A stretch of DNA of 64,000 nucleotides from JAAEUB01 sp964550345 (GTDB lineage Bacteria; Pseudomonadota; Alphaproteobacteria; Rhodobacterales; Rhodobacteraceae): positions 1 through 64,000 of the forward strand of contig CAZJYZ010000003.1 of assembly GCA_964550345.1 (NCBI GenBank), read 5' to 3'. A program made the translations under genes and the position numbers. This document shows positions 7,252-15,320 of the stretch, piece after piece; position 1 is the first letter of the stretch, and each line of letters opens with the position of its first letter. The notes beneath the pieces were generated by a model. The model was given only the letters and a program-made list of their open reading frames with translations. It was not told the origin of the DNA and did no database searches.

Positions 7252-7626
7252 GTGAGAAAAGTAATTTGCACAGCGGCAATAGTGAGCCTTGGGTTTGCAA
7301 ACCCACTACTGGCGGAATTGGATTTTGTGACTGACCCGGCGGTATGTGACCTCGAATTGTTCGAGCGTCAGGAACGCGCCATGACATTCGATGGATCAGA
7401 TTTCTGGGAGATCGAATATCACTGCGAGGTCGAGCCGATTACACCACCAGACTGGACAAGTGACCAGACCCAGATAAGGGCCGGTTATTGTGAAGAGCCG
7501 GGCTATCTCTATCCCGGTGTGTTCGTTTTTCGCAGCCATCCCGGTGAGCCGGGCAAGCTTTATGTCTATCAGGATGAAAGCGGCGAGGCAGTGATATACC
7601 ATTCCTGCAAAATAAACGCCGACTAG
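7252..7626 (+). CDS. Secreted cysteine-containing protein of unknown function
   Basis: The 124-residue product starts with a Sec signal peptide, MRKVICTAAIVSLGFANPLLAE, with likely cleavage after LLA. The mature part is acidic and contains four cysteines (in AVCD, YHCE, GYCE and HSCK contexts), which could form two disulfides in the periplasm. The start is the ATG/GTG pair near 7252 and no strong ribosome site is seen. No family is recognised. It sits in the gap between adk and rpsM, where many relatives have no gene. Confidence 0.7.
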   Translation: MRKVICTAAIVSLGFANPLLAELDFVTDPAVCDLELFERQERAMTFDGSDFWEIEYHCEVEPITPPDWTSDQTQIRAGYCEEPGYLYPGVFVFRSHPGEPGKLYVYQDESGEAVIYHSCKINAD

Positions 7627-7651
7627 TTAGTTTTGAGGGGTAATAGATTTA

Positions 7652-8008
7652 ATGGAAACGAGTGCTTTTTGGATGATGTTGGCGTTAATCCTGACCCATG
7701 AACTTGATGCGGTCAGGCGTCACGAATGGCGCATTTTACCACTGACCTCGTTTTTGTCTGATAAGACCGGCGCGCAAGTTTTCATATGGGCGCATGTACC
7801 TCTTATATTCCTGCTGCTTTGGATCGCGCAGCAAGGGCCTGACAGTTTGGGCGCGATCTTGTTATCCGGCTTTGCTATTGTCCATATTGCCTTGCACTGG
7901 CTATTCAGAAACCATGCGGCCAATGAGTTCAATAACCCAGCGTCACGGCTTTTGATCTGGTTGCCTGGCCTGGCCGGATTGGGGCATCTGACGCTAGTCT
8001 TGGGGTGA
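7652..8008 (+). CDS. Small membrane protein, DUF6713-like
   Basis: The 118-residue protein has an N-terminal THELDAVRRHEWR motif and about three to four hydrophobic segments (residues about 5-16, 44-60, 66-86 and 100-117). The HELDA...HEWR motif resembles the DUF6713 group of small membrane proteins. The assignment is from memory and the function is unknown. GAGGGG lies upstream of the ATG at 7652. It is 25 bp after the secreted-protein gene, probably co-transcribed with it. Confidence 0.7.
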   Translation: METSAFWMMLALILTHELDAVRRHEWRILPLTSFLSDKTGAQVFIWAHVPLIFLLLWIAQQGPDSLGAILLSGFAIVHIALHWLFRNHAANEFNNPASRLLIWLPGLAGLGHLTLVLG

Positions 8009-8137
8009 TAGGATATTTTCCCTACGCGTACCCTTGACGCCACATTAAAACCCATCTAAGCCACGCCATCCCTAACGGGAATCGGCAGATATTCGGGGTC
8101 GCGCCCCAAAAAGCCGATCATCAGAAATTCAGCGAGG

Positions 8138-8196
8138 CCCGCGGGAAAAATCCGGCGGGCTTGTGTTGTGAAAAAAGGTTCCGGCGTTACGGAACC
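8138..8196 (+). promoter_or_regulatory. Structured leader before rpsM
   Basis: Two hairpins lie in the 200-bp leader: GCCCGC with GCGGGC (around 8137-8160), and a perfect seven-bp GGTTCCG/CGGAACC stem at 8177-8183 and 8190-8196, ending about 20 bp before the start codon. A possible -35 (TTGACG at 8034-8039) has only a poor -10 (TAAGCC) at 17-bp spacing. In E. coli uS4 represses the alpha operon at the rpsM leader; whether this leader has that role is unknown, and no rpsD follows here. Confidence 0.4.
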
Positions 8197-8217
8197 GCAA
8201 CGAAAAGGAAAGACCAC

Positions 8218-8586
8218 GTGGCACGTATTGCCGGCGTTAATATCCCGACCCATAAAAGGGTCCCGATCGCCCTCACTTATATCACCGGAATTGGACACAC
8301 TTCTGCCAAGGCCATTTGCGAAGCCGTGAAAATCGACGAAACCCGTCGTGTGAACGAGCTTTCGGATGCCGAAGTTCTGGCCATCCGCGAACATATCGAC
8401 GCAACCTTCATGGTTGAAGGTGACCTGCGTCGTGACACCCAGATGAACATCAAGCGTCTGATGGACCTTGGTTGCTACCGTGGCCTGCGCCATCGTCGCA
8501 ATCTTCCGGTTCGTGGTCAGCGTACCCATACCAACGCGCGCACGCGCAAAGGCCCGGCAAAAGCTATTGCCGGCAAGAAGAAGTAG
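8218..8586 (+). CDS. rpsM: 30S ribosomal protein uS13 (S13)
   Basis: The product is 122 residues from a GTG start at 8218, followed directly by ARIAGVNIP, the conserved uS13 N-terminus; AAAAGGAAAG lies upstream. The C-terminus GLRHRRNLPVRGQRTHTNARTRKG is diagnostic. uS13 forms bridges to the large subunit and contacts P-site tRNA. It begins the alpha-operon segment rpsM-rpsK-rpoA-rplQ. The frame is open upstream to 8161, but the family start fits 8218. Confidence 0.96.
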   Translation: MARIAGVNIPTHKRVPIALTYITGIGHTSAKAICEAVKIDETRRVNELSDAEVLAIREHIDATFMVEGDLRRDTQMNIKRLMDLGCYRGLRHRRNLPVRGQRTHTNARTRKGPAKAIAGKKK

Positions 8587-8598
8587 GGGGGCTGAACA

Positions 8599-8988
8599 AT
8601 GGCACGAGAAAAGACACGCACCAAGCGTAAGGTACGCAAGAACATCGCCGCTGGTGTGGCGCATGTGAACTCTTCTTTCAACAACACCAAAATCCTGATT
8701 TCGGATGTGCAAGGCAATGCGATTGCCTGGTCTTCGGCTGGTACGATGGGCTTTAAAGGCTCGCGTAAATCCACGCCTTATGCTGCGCAGATGGCGGCAG
8801 AAGACGCTGGCAAAAAAGCACAGGAACATGGTGTTAAAACCCTTGAAGTCGAAGTGCAGGGACCGGGTTCGGGTCGTGAAAGCGCGTTGCGCGCTCTGGC
8901 TGCTATCGGGTTCAACATCACCTCGATCCGCGATGTAACGTCGATTGCCCATAACGGCTGTCGCCCGCCGAAACGCCGCCGGGTCTGA
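8599..8988 (+). CDS. rpsK: 30S ribosomal protein uS11 (S11)
   Basis: The 129-residue product has AHVNSSFNNTKILISD, GNAIAWSSAGTMGFKGSRKSTPYAAQMA, and the C-terminal IRDVTSIAHNGCRPPKRRRV, all diagnostic of uS11. uS11 lies on the 30S platform near the mRNA exit. It starts 12 bp after rpsM. Normal length and position. Confidence 0.97.
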   Translation: MAREKTRTKRKVRKNIAAGVAHVNSSFNNTKILISDVQGNAIAWSSAGTMGFKGSRKSTPYAAQMAAEDAGKKAQEHGVKTLEVEVQGPGSGRESALRALAAIGFNITSIRDVTSIAHNGCRPPKRRRV

Positions 8989-9094
8989 CGATTATTTTGG
9001 CACGGGGCAGGCTTTTGCTCCCCGTGTCCACACTATTTCAACCTCGGGCGTCCTGCCCTTTGGACATGAGGACAGGACTGGAATGGAGGGACGC

Positions 9095-10111
9095 ATGATC
9101 CACAAAAATTGGGCCGAATTGATCAAACCAACGCAGCTTGACGTGAAACCGGGCAATGACCCGGCGCGCAAGGCCACTATTATTGCTGAACCGCTTGAGC
9201 GCGGCTTTGGTCTGACCATGGGCAACGCGCTGCGCCGTGTATTGATGAGCTCGTTGCAAGGTGCTGCCATTACGTCGGTGCAGATTGACAATGTGCTGCA
9301 CGAGTTTTCCAGCGTGGCCGGTGTGCGCGAAGACGTCACCGACATTGTTCTGAACCTCAAAGGTGTTTCCATTCTGATGGAAGTGGAAGGCCCTAAGCGC
9401 CTGTCGATTGCCGCCAAGGGGCCATCGATTGTCACTGCTGGTGACATCTCGGAAAGCGCTGGTATCGAGATCCTGAACAAGGAACACGTGATCTGTCACC
9501 TGGATGACGGCGCCGACCTTTACATGGAACTGACCGTTAACACTGGCAAAGGCTATGTCGCGGCCGACAAAAACAAGCCGGAAGATGCGCCGATTGGCCT
9601 GATCCCGGTTGATGCGATCTATTCGCCGGTTAAGAAAGTCAGCTATGACGTACAACCGACCCGTGAAGGTCAGGTTCTGGACTATGACAAGCTGACGCTG
9701 AAACTGGAAACCGACGGTTCCATCACGCCGGAAGACGCCGTGGCTTTCGCCGCGCGTATTCTGCAAGACCAGTTGTCAATCTTCGTTAACTTCGACGAGC
9801 CCGAAACAATGGGCCGCGAATCCGAAGATGACGGGCTTGAGTTCAACCCGCTTCTTCTGAAGAAAGTGGACGAGCTGGAGCTTTCGGTTCGTTCGGCCAA
9901 CTGCCTCAAGAACGACAACATCGTTTACATCGGTGACCTGATCCAGAAAACCGAAGCGGAAATGCTGCGCACGCCGAACTTTGGCCGCAAGTCTTTGAAC
10001 GAAATCAAAGAAGTGCTGTCGGGCATGGGCCTGCATCTGGGTATGGACGTCGAGGAATGGCCGCCGGAAAATATCGAGGACATGGCCAAGAAGTTCGAAG
10101 ACCAGTTCTAA
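9095..10111 (+). CDS. rpoA: RNA polymerase alpha subunit
   Basis: The product is 338 residues from the ATG at 9095, placed by GGAGGG at 9084-9089 and the family N-terminus MIHKNWAELIKP. The N-terminal dimerisation domain shows EPLERGFGLTMGNALRRVLMSS. The C-terminal domain (VRSANCLKNDNIVYIGDL, then TPNFGRKSLNEIKEVL) contacts UP elements and activators. An in-frame extension to 8945 would overlap rpsK and is rejected. About 106 bp separate it from rpsK. Confidence 0.97.
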   Translation: MIHKNWAELIKPTQLDVKPGNDPARKATIIAEPLERGFGLTMGNALRRVLMSSLQGAAITSVQIDNVLHEFSSVAGVREDVTDIVLNLKGVSILMEVEGPKRLSIAAKGPSIVTAGDISESAGIEILNKEHVICHLDDGADLYMELTVNTGKGYVAADKNKPEDAPIGLIPVDAIYSPVKKVSYDVQPTREGQVLDYDKLTLKLETDGSITPEDAVAFAARILQDQLSIFVNFDEPETMGRESEDDGLEFNPLLLKKVDELELSVRSANCLKNDNIVYIGDLIQKTEAEMLRTPNFGRKSLNEIKEVLSGMGLHLGMDVEEWPPENIEDMAKKFEDQF

Positions 10112-10193
10112 AACAAGGGCAATCCCGCCCACTCCAAAGGAGGGGCCCTGCACGCACGGGGCTCCGGACAAAGTATAAAGAAGGAATAAACAC

Positions 10194-10610
10194 ATGCGCC
10201 ACGCACGAGGCTACCGCCGCCTGAACCGCACCCACGAACACCGCAAAGCGTTGTTCTCAAACATGGCCGGTTCACTGATTGAACACGAACAAATCAAAAC
10301 TACACTGCCCAAAGCCAAAGAGCTGCGCCGCGTAGTGGAGAAACTGGTAACGCTTGGCAAACGCGGTGACATGCACGCCCGTCGTCAGGCAGCTGCTCAG
10401 CTGAAGCAAGACAAGGACGTCGCCAAATTGTTTGACGTTCTTGGCCCGCGCTACAAAGACCGCCAAGGTGGGTACGTGCGCGTGCTCAAGGCCGGTTTCC
10501 GGTATGGCGACATGGCACCGATGGCGATCATCGAATTTGTCGACCGTGATGAAAGCGCCAAGGGTGCTGCTGACAAGGCGCGCGTCGCCATTGAAGAGGC
10601 TGACGAATAA
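10194..10610 (+). CDS. rplQ: 50S ribosomal protein bL17 (L17)
   Basis: The 138-residue product begins MRHARGYRRLNRTHEHRKAL and contains EHEQIKTTLPKAKELRRVVEKL and GGYVRVLKAGFRYGDMAPMA, diagnostic of bL17. The 82-bp gap after rpoA contains an imperfect hairpin (GGGGCCC... with GGGGCTCC) and AAGAAGGAA before the ATG. It ends the operon, with a terminator 30 bp downstream. Confidence 0.97.
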   Translation: MRHARGYRRLNRTHEHRKALFSNMAGSLIEHEQIKTTLPKAKELRRVVEKLVTLGKRGDMHARRQAAAQLKQDKDVAKLFDVLGPRYKDRQGGYVRVLKAGFRYGDMAPMAIIEFVDRDESAKGAADKARVAIEEADE

Positions 10611-10640
10611 AGCATCCTTGACCATCACGAAAAACTTTCA

Positions 10641-10672
10641 AGGCCTCGCAATTAGCGGGGCCTTTTCTTTCT
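10641..10672 (+). terminator. Rho-independent terminator after rplQ
   Basis: AGGCCTCGC at 10641-10649 pairs with GCGGGGCCT at 10655-10663 (one G-U type mismatch), followed by TTTTCTTT. It closes the ribosomal superoperon. Confidence 0.85.
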
Positions 10673-10685
10673 GGTTTTCAATTGA

Positions 10686-10868
10686 TTAGCTGTTTTGTTG
10701 ATTCCTGGTTTTTTTATGCAGGCTTATCGACGCTTCCAAAAGGTCCAGAAGCTGGGCACCATGAGGCCCTTTTAGTGTTTGACCGGTAAGAAGCTCCAAC
10801 AGCTCCGCCCGCTGGTCTTCTGGCAGGGCGTTGAGTTTTTCGATAAGATCCGCATCCGAAGCTTTCAT
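10686..10868 (-). CDS. Possible small helical protein, unknown
   Basis: A minus-strand frame between rplQ and rarA encodes about 60 residues from an ATG at 10868 (the frame is open up to 10940). The predicted peptide, MKASDADLIEKLNALPEDQ and so on, is rich in Leu, Glu and Ala and would be mainly helical, which reads more like a real protein than an antisense shadow. No good ribosome site is visible and no family is recognised. It would be divergent from rarA, with the frame extension overlapping its promoter region. Confidence 0.4.
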   Translation of the reverse strand: MKASDADLIEKLNALPEDQRAELLELLTGQTLKGPHGAQLLDLLEASISLHKKTRNQQNS

Positions 10869-10966
10869 ACCCGATGCTACCAAATTTCCGGGGAATTGCA
10901 TATCCCCGACGCAATAAGGTGTTTTGCCGCTTTCCCCCATTCCGTTCAGGTCGTAACCTCGCCCCT

Positions 10967-12283
10967 ATGCCCGACCTTTTTGACAATACAGGTGCCAAAG
11001 CAAAAGAAGCCGACGCCCCGCGGCCGCTGGCGGACAAGTTGCGGCCGCAAAAGATTGCGGACGTCATCGGGCAGGAACAGGTATTGGGACCGGATGCGCC
11101 GTTGGGCGCGATGCTGGCAGCGGGCAATCTGGGTTCACTCATTTTCTGGGGACCGCCAGGGGTTGGAAAAACGACCATCGCCCGGTTGCTGGCGGATGAA
11201 ACCGACCTGCACTTTGTTCAGATCAGTGCTATTTTCTCCGGTGTGCCAGAGTTACGTAAGGTCTTTGAGGCGGCAAAGATCCGGCGAACAAACGGGAAAG
11301 GGACTTTGCTGTTCGTCGATGAGATTCACCGTTTCAATAAGGCTCAGCAGGATGGGTTTTTACCCTATCTTGAAGATGGAACAATCCTTCTGGTTGGCGC
11401 GACCACTGAAAACCCTTCGTTTGAGCTGAACGCGGCCTTGCTATCGCGCGCGCAAGTTCTGGTGCTCAACCCCTTGTCTCTTGCCGACCTCGAGCTGTTG
11501 GTGCAGCGGGCAGAACGGGAACTGGGAGCAGCCCTGCCTTTGGATGGAGAGGCGCGCGCAGCCTTGCTGGAAATGGCGGATGGTGACGGGCGTGCGGTTT
11601 TAAACCTGATCGAACAGATCTGGGCCTGGAAGTTGGAAAAGCCCATTGGCACCAAAGCATTGGCGTCACGCTTGATGCGCCGCGCCGCACTTTATGACAA
11701 AAGCGGCGATGCGCATTACAACCTCATTTCTGCCCTGCATAAATCTATTCGCGGTTCCGATCCGGATGCGGCCCTTTATTGGCTTGCGCGCATGCTAACC
11801 GGCGGCGAAGACCCGCGTTATCTGGCCCGCCGACTGACGCGGATGGCGGTTGAGGATATCGGCCTGGCGGACCCACAGGCAAACGGGATTTGCCTTGCCG
11901 CGTGGGAGACCTATGAGCGTCTTGGTAGCCCGGAAGGTGAGCTGGCATTGGCGCAGGCGGTGACCTATCTGGCCCTCGCGCCAAAATCGAATGCGGCCTA
12001 TATGGGTTTCAAAGCTGCCATGCAGGCAGCAAAAAAAACCGGTTCAAAACCGCCGCCAAAACACATTTTGAATGCACCTACCGACCTTATGAAGGATCAG
12101 GGTTACGGCGAAGGCTATGCCTATGACCATGATGCCGAAGAAGGGTTTTCCGGGCAAAACTATTTTCCCGACGATATGCAGCGCGGGGTCTACTATACCC
12201 CGGTCGAGCGCGGCTTTGAGCGCGAACTCAAGCGCAGGCTGGATTATTTCGCTAAACTTCGCAGCCAGCGTGGCGCTTCTTGA
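10967..12283 (+). CDS. rarA: Replication-associated recombination ATPase RarA (MgsA)
   Basis: The product is 438 residues from the ATG at 10967 (MPDLFDN). The AAA+ domain has Walker A GPPGVGKTT, Walker B LLFVDEIHRFN and the sensor ATTENPSF. It is followed by the clamp-loader-like helical region and the MgsA C-terminal tetramerisation domain (ALHKSIRGSDPDAALYWLARM, DIGLADPQA). RarA acts at stalled replication forks and binds SSB. It starts an operon-like run with crcB and rluC. The upstream extension of the frame to 10874 lacks family similarity. Confidence 0.93.
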   Translation: MPDLFDNTGAKAKEADAPRPLADKLRPQKIADVIGQEQVLGPDAPLGAMLAAGNLGSLIFWGPPGVGKTTIARLLADETDLHFVQISAIFSGVPELRKVFEAAKIRRTNGKGTLLFVDEIHRFNKAQQDGFLPYLEDGTILLVGATTENPSFELNAALLSRAQVLVLNPLSLADLELLVQRAERELGAALPLDGEARAALLEMADGDGRAVLNLIEQIWAWKLEKPIGTKALASRLMRRAALYDKSGDAHYNLISALHKSIRGSDPDAALYWLARMLTGGEDPRYLARRLTRMAVEDIGLADPQANGICLAAWETYERLGSPEGELALAQAVTYLALAPKSNAAYMGFKAAMQAAKKTGSKPPPKHILNAPTDLMKDQGYGEGYAYDHDAEEGFSGQNYFPDDMQRGVYYTPVERGFERELKRRLDYFAKLRSQRGAS

Positions 12284-12314
12284 CAAGCGTGGCCGCGCAA
12301 CCCACAAGCGCCCC

Positions 12315-12692
12315 ATGTTTACACCCCTGATACAGGTCGCCATAGGCGGCGCGTTTGGCGCTATGGCCCGTTATTTAACCAACGTCACCCTGACCCGCAC
12401 CATGGGGCATGGCTTTCCCTGGGGTACGATGGCGGTGAATATTTTGGGTTCTTTCCTGATGGGGGTGTTGGTGGTTGTACTCGCTAGGAAGGGCGGAAAC
12501 GCTTACGCGCCACTTTTGATGACAGGGATGTTGGGCGGCTACACGACATTTTCGGCGTTTTCGCTTGATGCGCTGACGCTGTTTGAACGGGGTCAATTAG
12601 GTGCTGCGGCGGGGTATGTTTTAGGCTCTGTTACCCTGTCGTTGGCTGCAATTGTTGTGGGGGTTCTTGCGGCCCGAATGGTGCTGACATGA
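12315..12692 (+). CDS. crcB: Fluoride channel CrcB/Fluc
   Basis: The product is 125 residues from the ATG at 12315, with GGAFGAMARY, the central NILGSFLMG and GMLGGYTTFSAFS motifs that define Fluc channels, and four membrane segments. Fluc proteins are dual-topology dimers that export toxic fluoride. Only one crcB is present, as expected for homodimeric forms. No fluoride riboswitch was recognised upstream; it lies 31 bp after rarA and overlaps rluC by four bases. Confidence 0.93.
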   Translation: MFTPLIQVAIGGAFGAMARYLTNVTLTRTMGHGFPWGTMAVNILGSFLMGVLVVVLARKGGNAYAPLLMTGMLGGYTTFSAFSLDALTLFERGQLGAAAGYVLGSVTLSLAAIVVGVLAARMVLT

Positions 12693-13753
12693 GCCGGGTG
12701 CAATTAATCAAGGTTGGCAGTGACGAGGCCGAGCAACGGCTGGATCGTTGGTTTCGCCGTCAATTTCCGCATGTGGGGCAGGGGCGGATCGAAAAAATGT
12801 GCCGCAAGGGTGAAATCCGCGTCAATGGCGGCCGGGTGAAACCTGGAACGCGCATTGGGCCGGGGCAGGAGGTACGAATTCCCCCCTTGCCCGATCCCTC
12901 CACAGCGCCTGTTCAGGCCAAGGACCGGTTGCAGATGCAAAGCCAGGTCTCGGATGCCGATGCAGAAATGATCCGGGCCTGTGTGCTCTACCGGGACGAT
13001 CATATTATTGTATTGAACAAGCCTCCGGGTCTGCCGGTGCAGGGAGGCTCAAAACAAACCCGCCACGTGGACGGGCTGGCCGAGGCGCTGCGTTTTGAGC
13101 GCGATGACAAGCCGCGGCTGGTGCACAGGCTGGACAAGGACACTTCGGGCGTGCTGCTTCTGGCGCGGAGTCAGAAAATGGCCGGTGCCCTGACAAAGGC
13201 GTTTCGCGCCCGCGATACCCGTAAGATCTACTGGGCAATTGTTGCCGGGGCACCTTTGCCGCGCATGGGCACAATTCGTTTCGCACTGGTTAAGGCGGGC
13301 GGACATGGGGCCGGGGGCGAGGGTGAAAAGATGCGCTGCATTCATCCGGGTCGGGTGGACGAGGTCGAAGGGGCCAAGCGCGCCACCACCGATTACGCTG
13401 TGCTGGCGACGCTGGCAGCACGTGCGTCCTGGGTGGCATTGGTGCCGGTTACCGGGCGTACCCATCAGTTGCGCGCCCATATGGCCGAACTCGGGCATCC
13501 CATAATTGGCGACGGAAAGTATGGTGGGTCGGGGCAGGAAAACCTTGGCGATGGCTGGGGTGCCGGGCTTGGCGGGGAATTAAGCCGCAAGCTGCACCTG
13601 CATGCACGCAGCCTGACTATTACCCATCCGGTAACAGGCAAAGACCTGACCTTTACGGCCCCTTTGCCGGAACATATGCGCAATTCTTGGGAATATTTTG
13701 GCTGGGATGAAGGTGACGTGCCTGCCGATCCGTTCAACGAGGATGATGTATGA
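12689..13753 (+). CDS. rluC: RluA/RluC-family 23S rRNA pseudouridine synthase
   Basis: The 354-residue product has an N-terminal S4-like RNA-binding domain (residues about 15-65, RLDRWFRRQFP...IRVNGGRVKPG), then the synthase core with VLNKPPGLPVQGG and HRLDKDTSG at residues 146-154, D149 being the expected catalytic aspartate, and GRTHQLRAHM. RluC makes pseudouridines at 955, 2504 and 2580 of E. coli 23S rRNA; RluC rather than RluD or another paralogue is inferred. It overlaps crcB and the downstream HAD gene by ATGA. Confidence 0.85.
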   Translation: MSRVQLIKVGSDEAEQRLDRWFRRQFPHVGQGRIEKMCRKGEIRVNGGRVKPGTRIGPGQEVRIPPLPDPSTAPVQAKDRLQMQSQVSDADAEMIRACVLYRDDHIIVLNKPPGLPVQGGSKQTRHVDGLAEALRFERDDKPRLVHRLDKDTSGVLLLARSQKMAGALTKAFRARDTRKIYWAIVAGAPLPRMGTIRFALVKAGGHGAGGEGEKMRCIHPGRVDEVEGAKRATTDYAVLATLAARASWVALVPVTGRTHQLRAHMAELGHPIIGDGKYGGSGQENLGDGWGAGLGGELSRKLHLHARSLTITHPVTGKDLTFTAPLPEHMRNSWEYFGWDEGDVPADPFNEDDV

Positions 13754-14436
13754 GTACGCCCCTGCGGCTGGTCGTATTCGACGTTGACGGAACCCTGATC
13801 GACAGCCAGGAGTTTATCCTGGCGGCGATGCACCGGGCCTTTGGCGGGCTTGGGGTCGCGCTACCCAGTCGCGAGCAGGTGTTGTCGATTGTTGGCCTGT
13901 CTTTAGAAAACGCTATTCAGGTCCTCATTCCCGGGCTTGCAGCAGTCGAGCGTGCGCGGGTAACCCAACTTTATAAGCAGGCCTTTTTTGCCTTGCGAGA
14001 GGAGAATGGCGGCGAGGCGAACGCGCCGCTTTATGCATTTACCCGCGAGGCACTGGAGCTTTTACATGGTCAGGACGAGGTCCTTCTGGGCGTTGCGACC
14101 GGCAAAGCACGGCGTGGGCTGGACCATGTCTGTTCAGCACATGATTTGGATCGCTATTTCGTCACGCGCCAAACAGCAGATCAGCACCCTTCCAAGCCGC
14201 ACCCCTCAATGCTTATTGCGGCGTTGGCTGATACCGGGGTTGAGGCGGGCAATGCCGTCATGGTTGGTGATACCACATTTGACGTCGAAATGGGTGCCGC
14301 CGCCGGGTATTATACAATCGGCGTGACTTGGGGCTATCACGCGCCTCAGGCGCTGATGGATGCTGGGGCAGACGTGTTGATTGACAGTTTTGAGGATCTG
14401 CAACCAGCGTTGCACAGGATATGGGGGATCGAATGA
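13750..14436 (+). CDS. HAD-superfamily IA phosphatase
   Basis: The 228-residue product shows the HAD motifs: FDVDGTL with nucleophile Asp near the N-terminus, VATGK (motif II), KPHP (motif III) and MVGDTTFDVEMG (motif IV), with a helical cap between motifs I and II. It resembles phosphoglycolate phosphatase-like enzymes (GphA/PpaX type), but the substrate cannot be read from sequence. It overlaps rluC upstream and atp12 downstream by four bases each, so it is likely translated together with them. Confidence 0.88.
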   Translation: MSTPLRLVVFDVDGTLIDSQEFILAAMHRAFGGLGVALPSREQVLSIVGLSLENAIQVLIPGLAAVERARVTQLYKQAFFALREENGGEANAPLYAFTREALELLHGQDEVLLGVATGKARRGLDHVCSAHDLDRYFVTRQTADQHPSKPHPSMLIAALADTGVEAGNAVMVGDTTFDVEMGAAAGYYTIGVTWGYHAPQALMDAGADVLIDSFEDLQPALHRIWGIE

Positions 14437-15131
14437 TTAAGCCGCTGTGGGAAAAGGTTGCCGTGGCAAAGAAGCCGGATGGTTTTGCCATAGAGCTTGA
14501 TGGGCGCCCATTGCGCACCCCGGCGAAGGCGCCATTGGTACTGCCGACGCGGGCGCTGGCCGAGATGGTAGCGGAAGAATGGCGGGCACAGGACGGCAAG
14601 CCTGACCCGGCCACCATGCCCGCAACCCGTACGGCCAATGCCGCGATAGACAAGGTTACTCCGCAATTTGATGAAGTTGCAAAAGTGATTGCGGCCTATG
14701 GTGATTCGGACCTTTTATGCTATCGCGCTACAGCCCCGGCCGAATTGGTCGCCAGACAGGCCGAAAAATGGGACCCCGTGCTGGATTGGGCTTCAGAGAC
14801 ACTGGGTGCACGTCTGACGCCGGTTTCAGGGGTCATACACGCCCCGCAAGACCCGGCAGCCCTGTCCGTTTTGGCCGTGCTCGTCAACGACATGACACCG
14901 TTTGAACTCGCCGCTTTCCACGACCTGGTTGCCATTTCCGGGTCCTTGGTAATTGGCTTGGCCGTTTCTAAGCACCTGTTGGAGCTAGAGGAATTGTGGA
15001 TAACCGCTTGCCTGGACGAATTGTGGCAAGAGGAGCAATGGGGCAAAGACGACGAAGCACTGGCACATAGAGAGCGGAAAAGGCAGGATTTTTTCGGCGC
15101 CGCTGAATTTTTATCCGCCTGTGAAAAATAA
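14433..15131 (+). CDS. ATP12-family F1-ATPase assembly chaperone
   Basis: The product is 232 residues from the ATG at 14433, which overlaps the HAD stop (ATGA). It carries the ATP12 pattern: WEKVAVAKKPDGFAIELDGRPL near the N-terminus, TPAKAPLVLPT, AEEWRAQ, MPATRTANAAID, and D..LCYRA followed by KWDPVLDW. ATP12 is required in mitochondria and alphaproteobacteria to assemble the F1 alpha subunit. The rarA-crcB-rluC-HAD-atp12 run is common in Rhodobacteraceae. Confidence 0.88.
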   Translation: MIKPLWEKVAVAKKPDGFAIELDGRPLRTPAKAPLVLPTRALAEMVAEEWRAQDGKPDPATMPATRTANAAIDKVTPQFDEVAKVIAAYGDSDLLCYRATAPAELVARQAEKWDPVLDWASETLGARLTPVSGVIHAPQDPAALSVLAVLVNDMTPFELAAFHDLVAISGSLVIGLAVSKHLLELEELWITACLDELWQEEQWGKDDEALAHRERKRQDFFGAAEFLSACEK

Positions 15132-15235
15132 ATTGGCCAAAAGGAAAAAAAAGGACCGTTTTGGTGCTCTTTTCCATCATTAATCGTTATGAATCACTTG
15201 ACGTTTTTGCGTCTTTGCGACCAAACTCGTCGCTG

Positions 15236-15280
15236 TTGAGGGGGTGACCCTTTACAGTATAAACCCCGGCCAGTGGCCGG
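15236..15280 (+). promoter_or_regulatory. Candidate promoter and leader hairpin for aapJ
   Basis: TTGAGG at 15236-15241 and TATAAA at 15258-15263, 16-bp spacing, make a plausible promoter about 60 bp before aapJ. A perfect six-bp hairpin (CCGGCC at 15266-15271, GGCCGG at 15275-15280) follows at the expected 5' end of the transcript and could stabilise the mRNA. Functional roles are inferred. Confidence 0.5.
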
Positions 15281-15320
15281 ATAAACGCCCATAGGGGCGA
15301 TTAATCAGGAAGAGGTAATC

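Noticed and set aside
8056..8952. 298-codon minus-strand frame opposite rpsM-rpsK
   Set aside because: Codon-biased shadow of S13 and S11; no protein-like motifs.
12284..12314. Fluoride riboswitch ahead of crcB
   Set aside because: The gap after rarA is only 31 bp and shows no fluoride-aptamer features.
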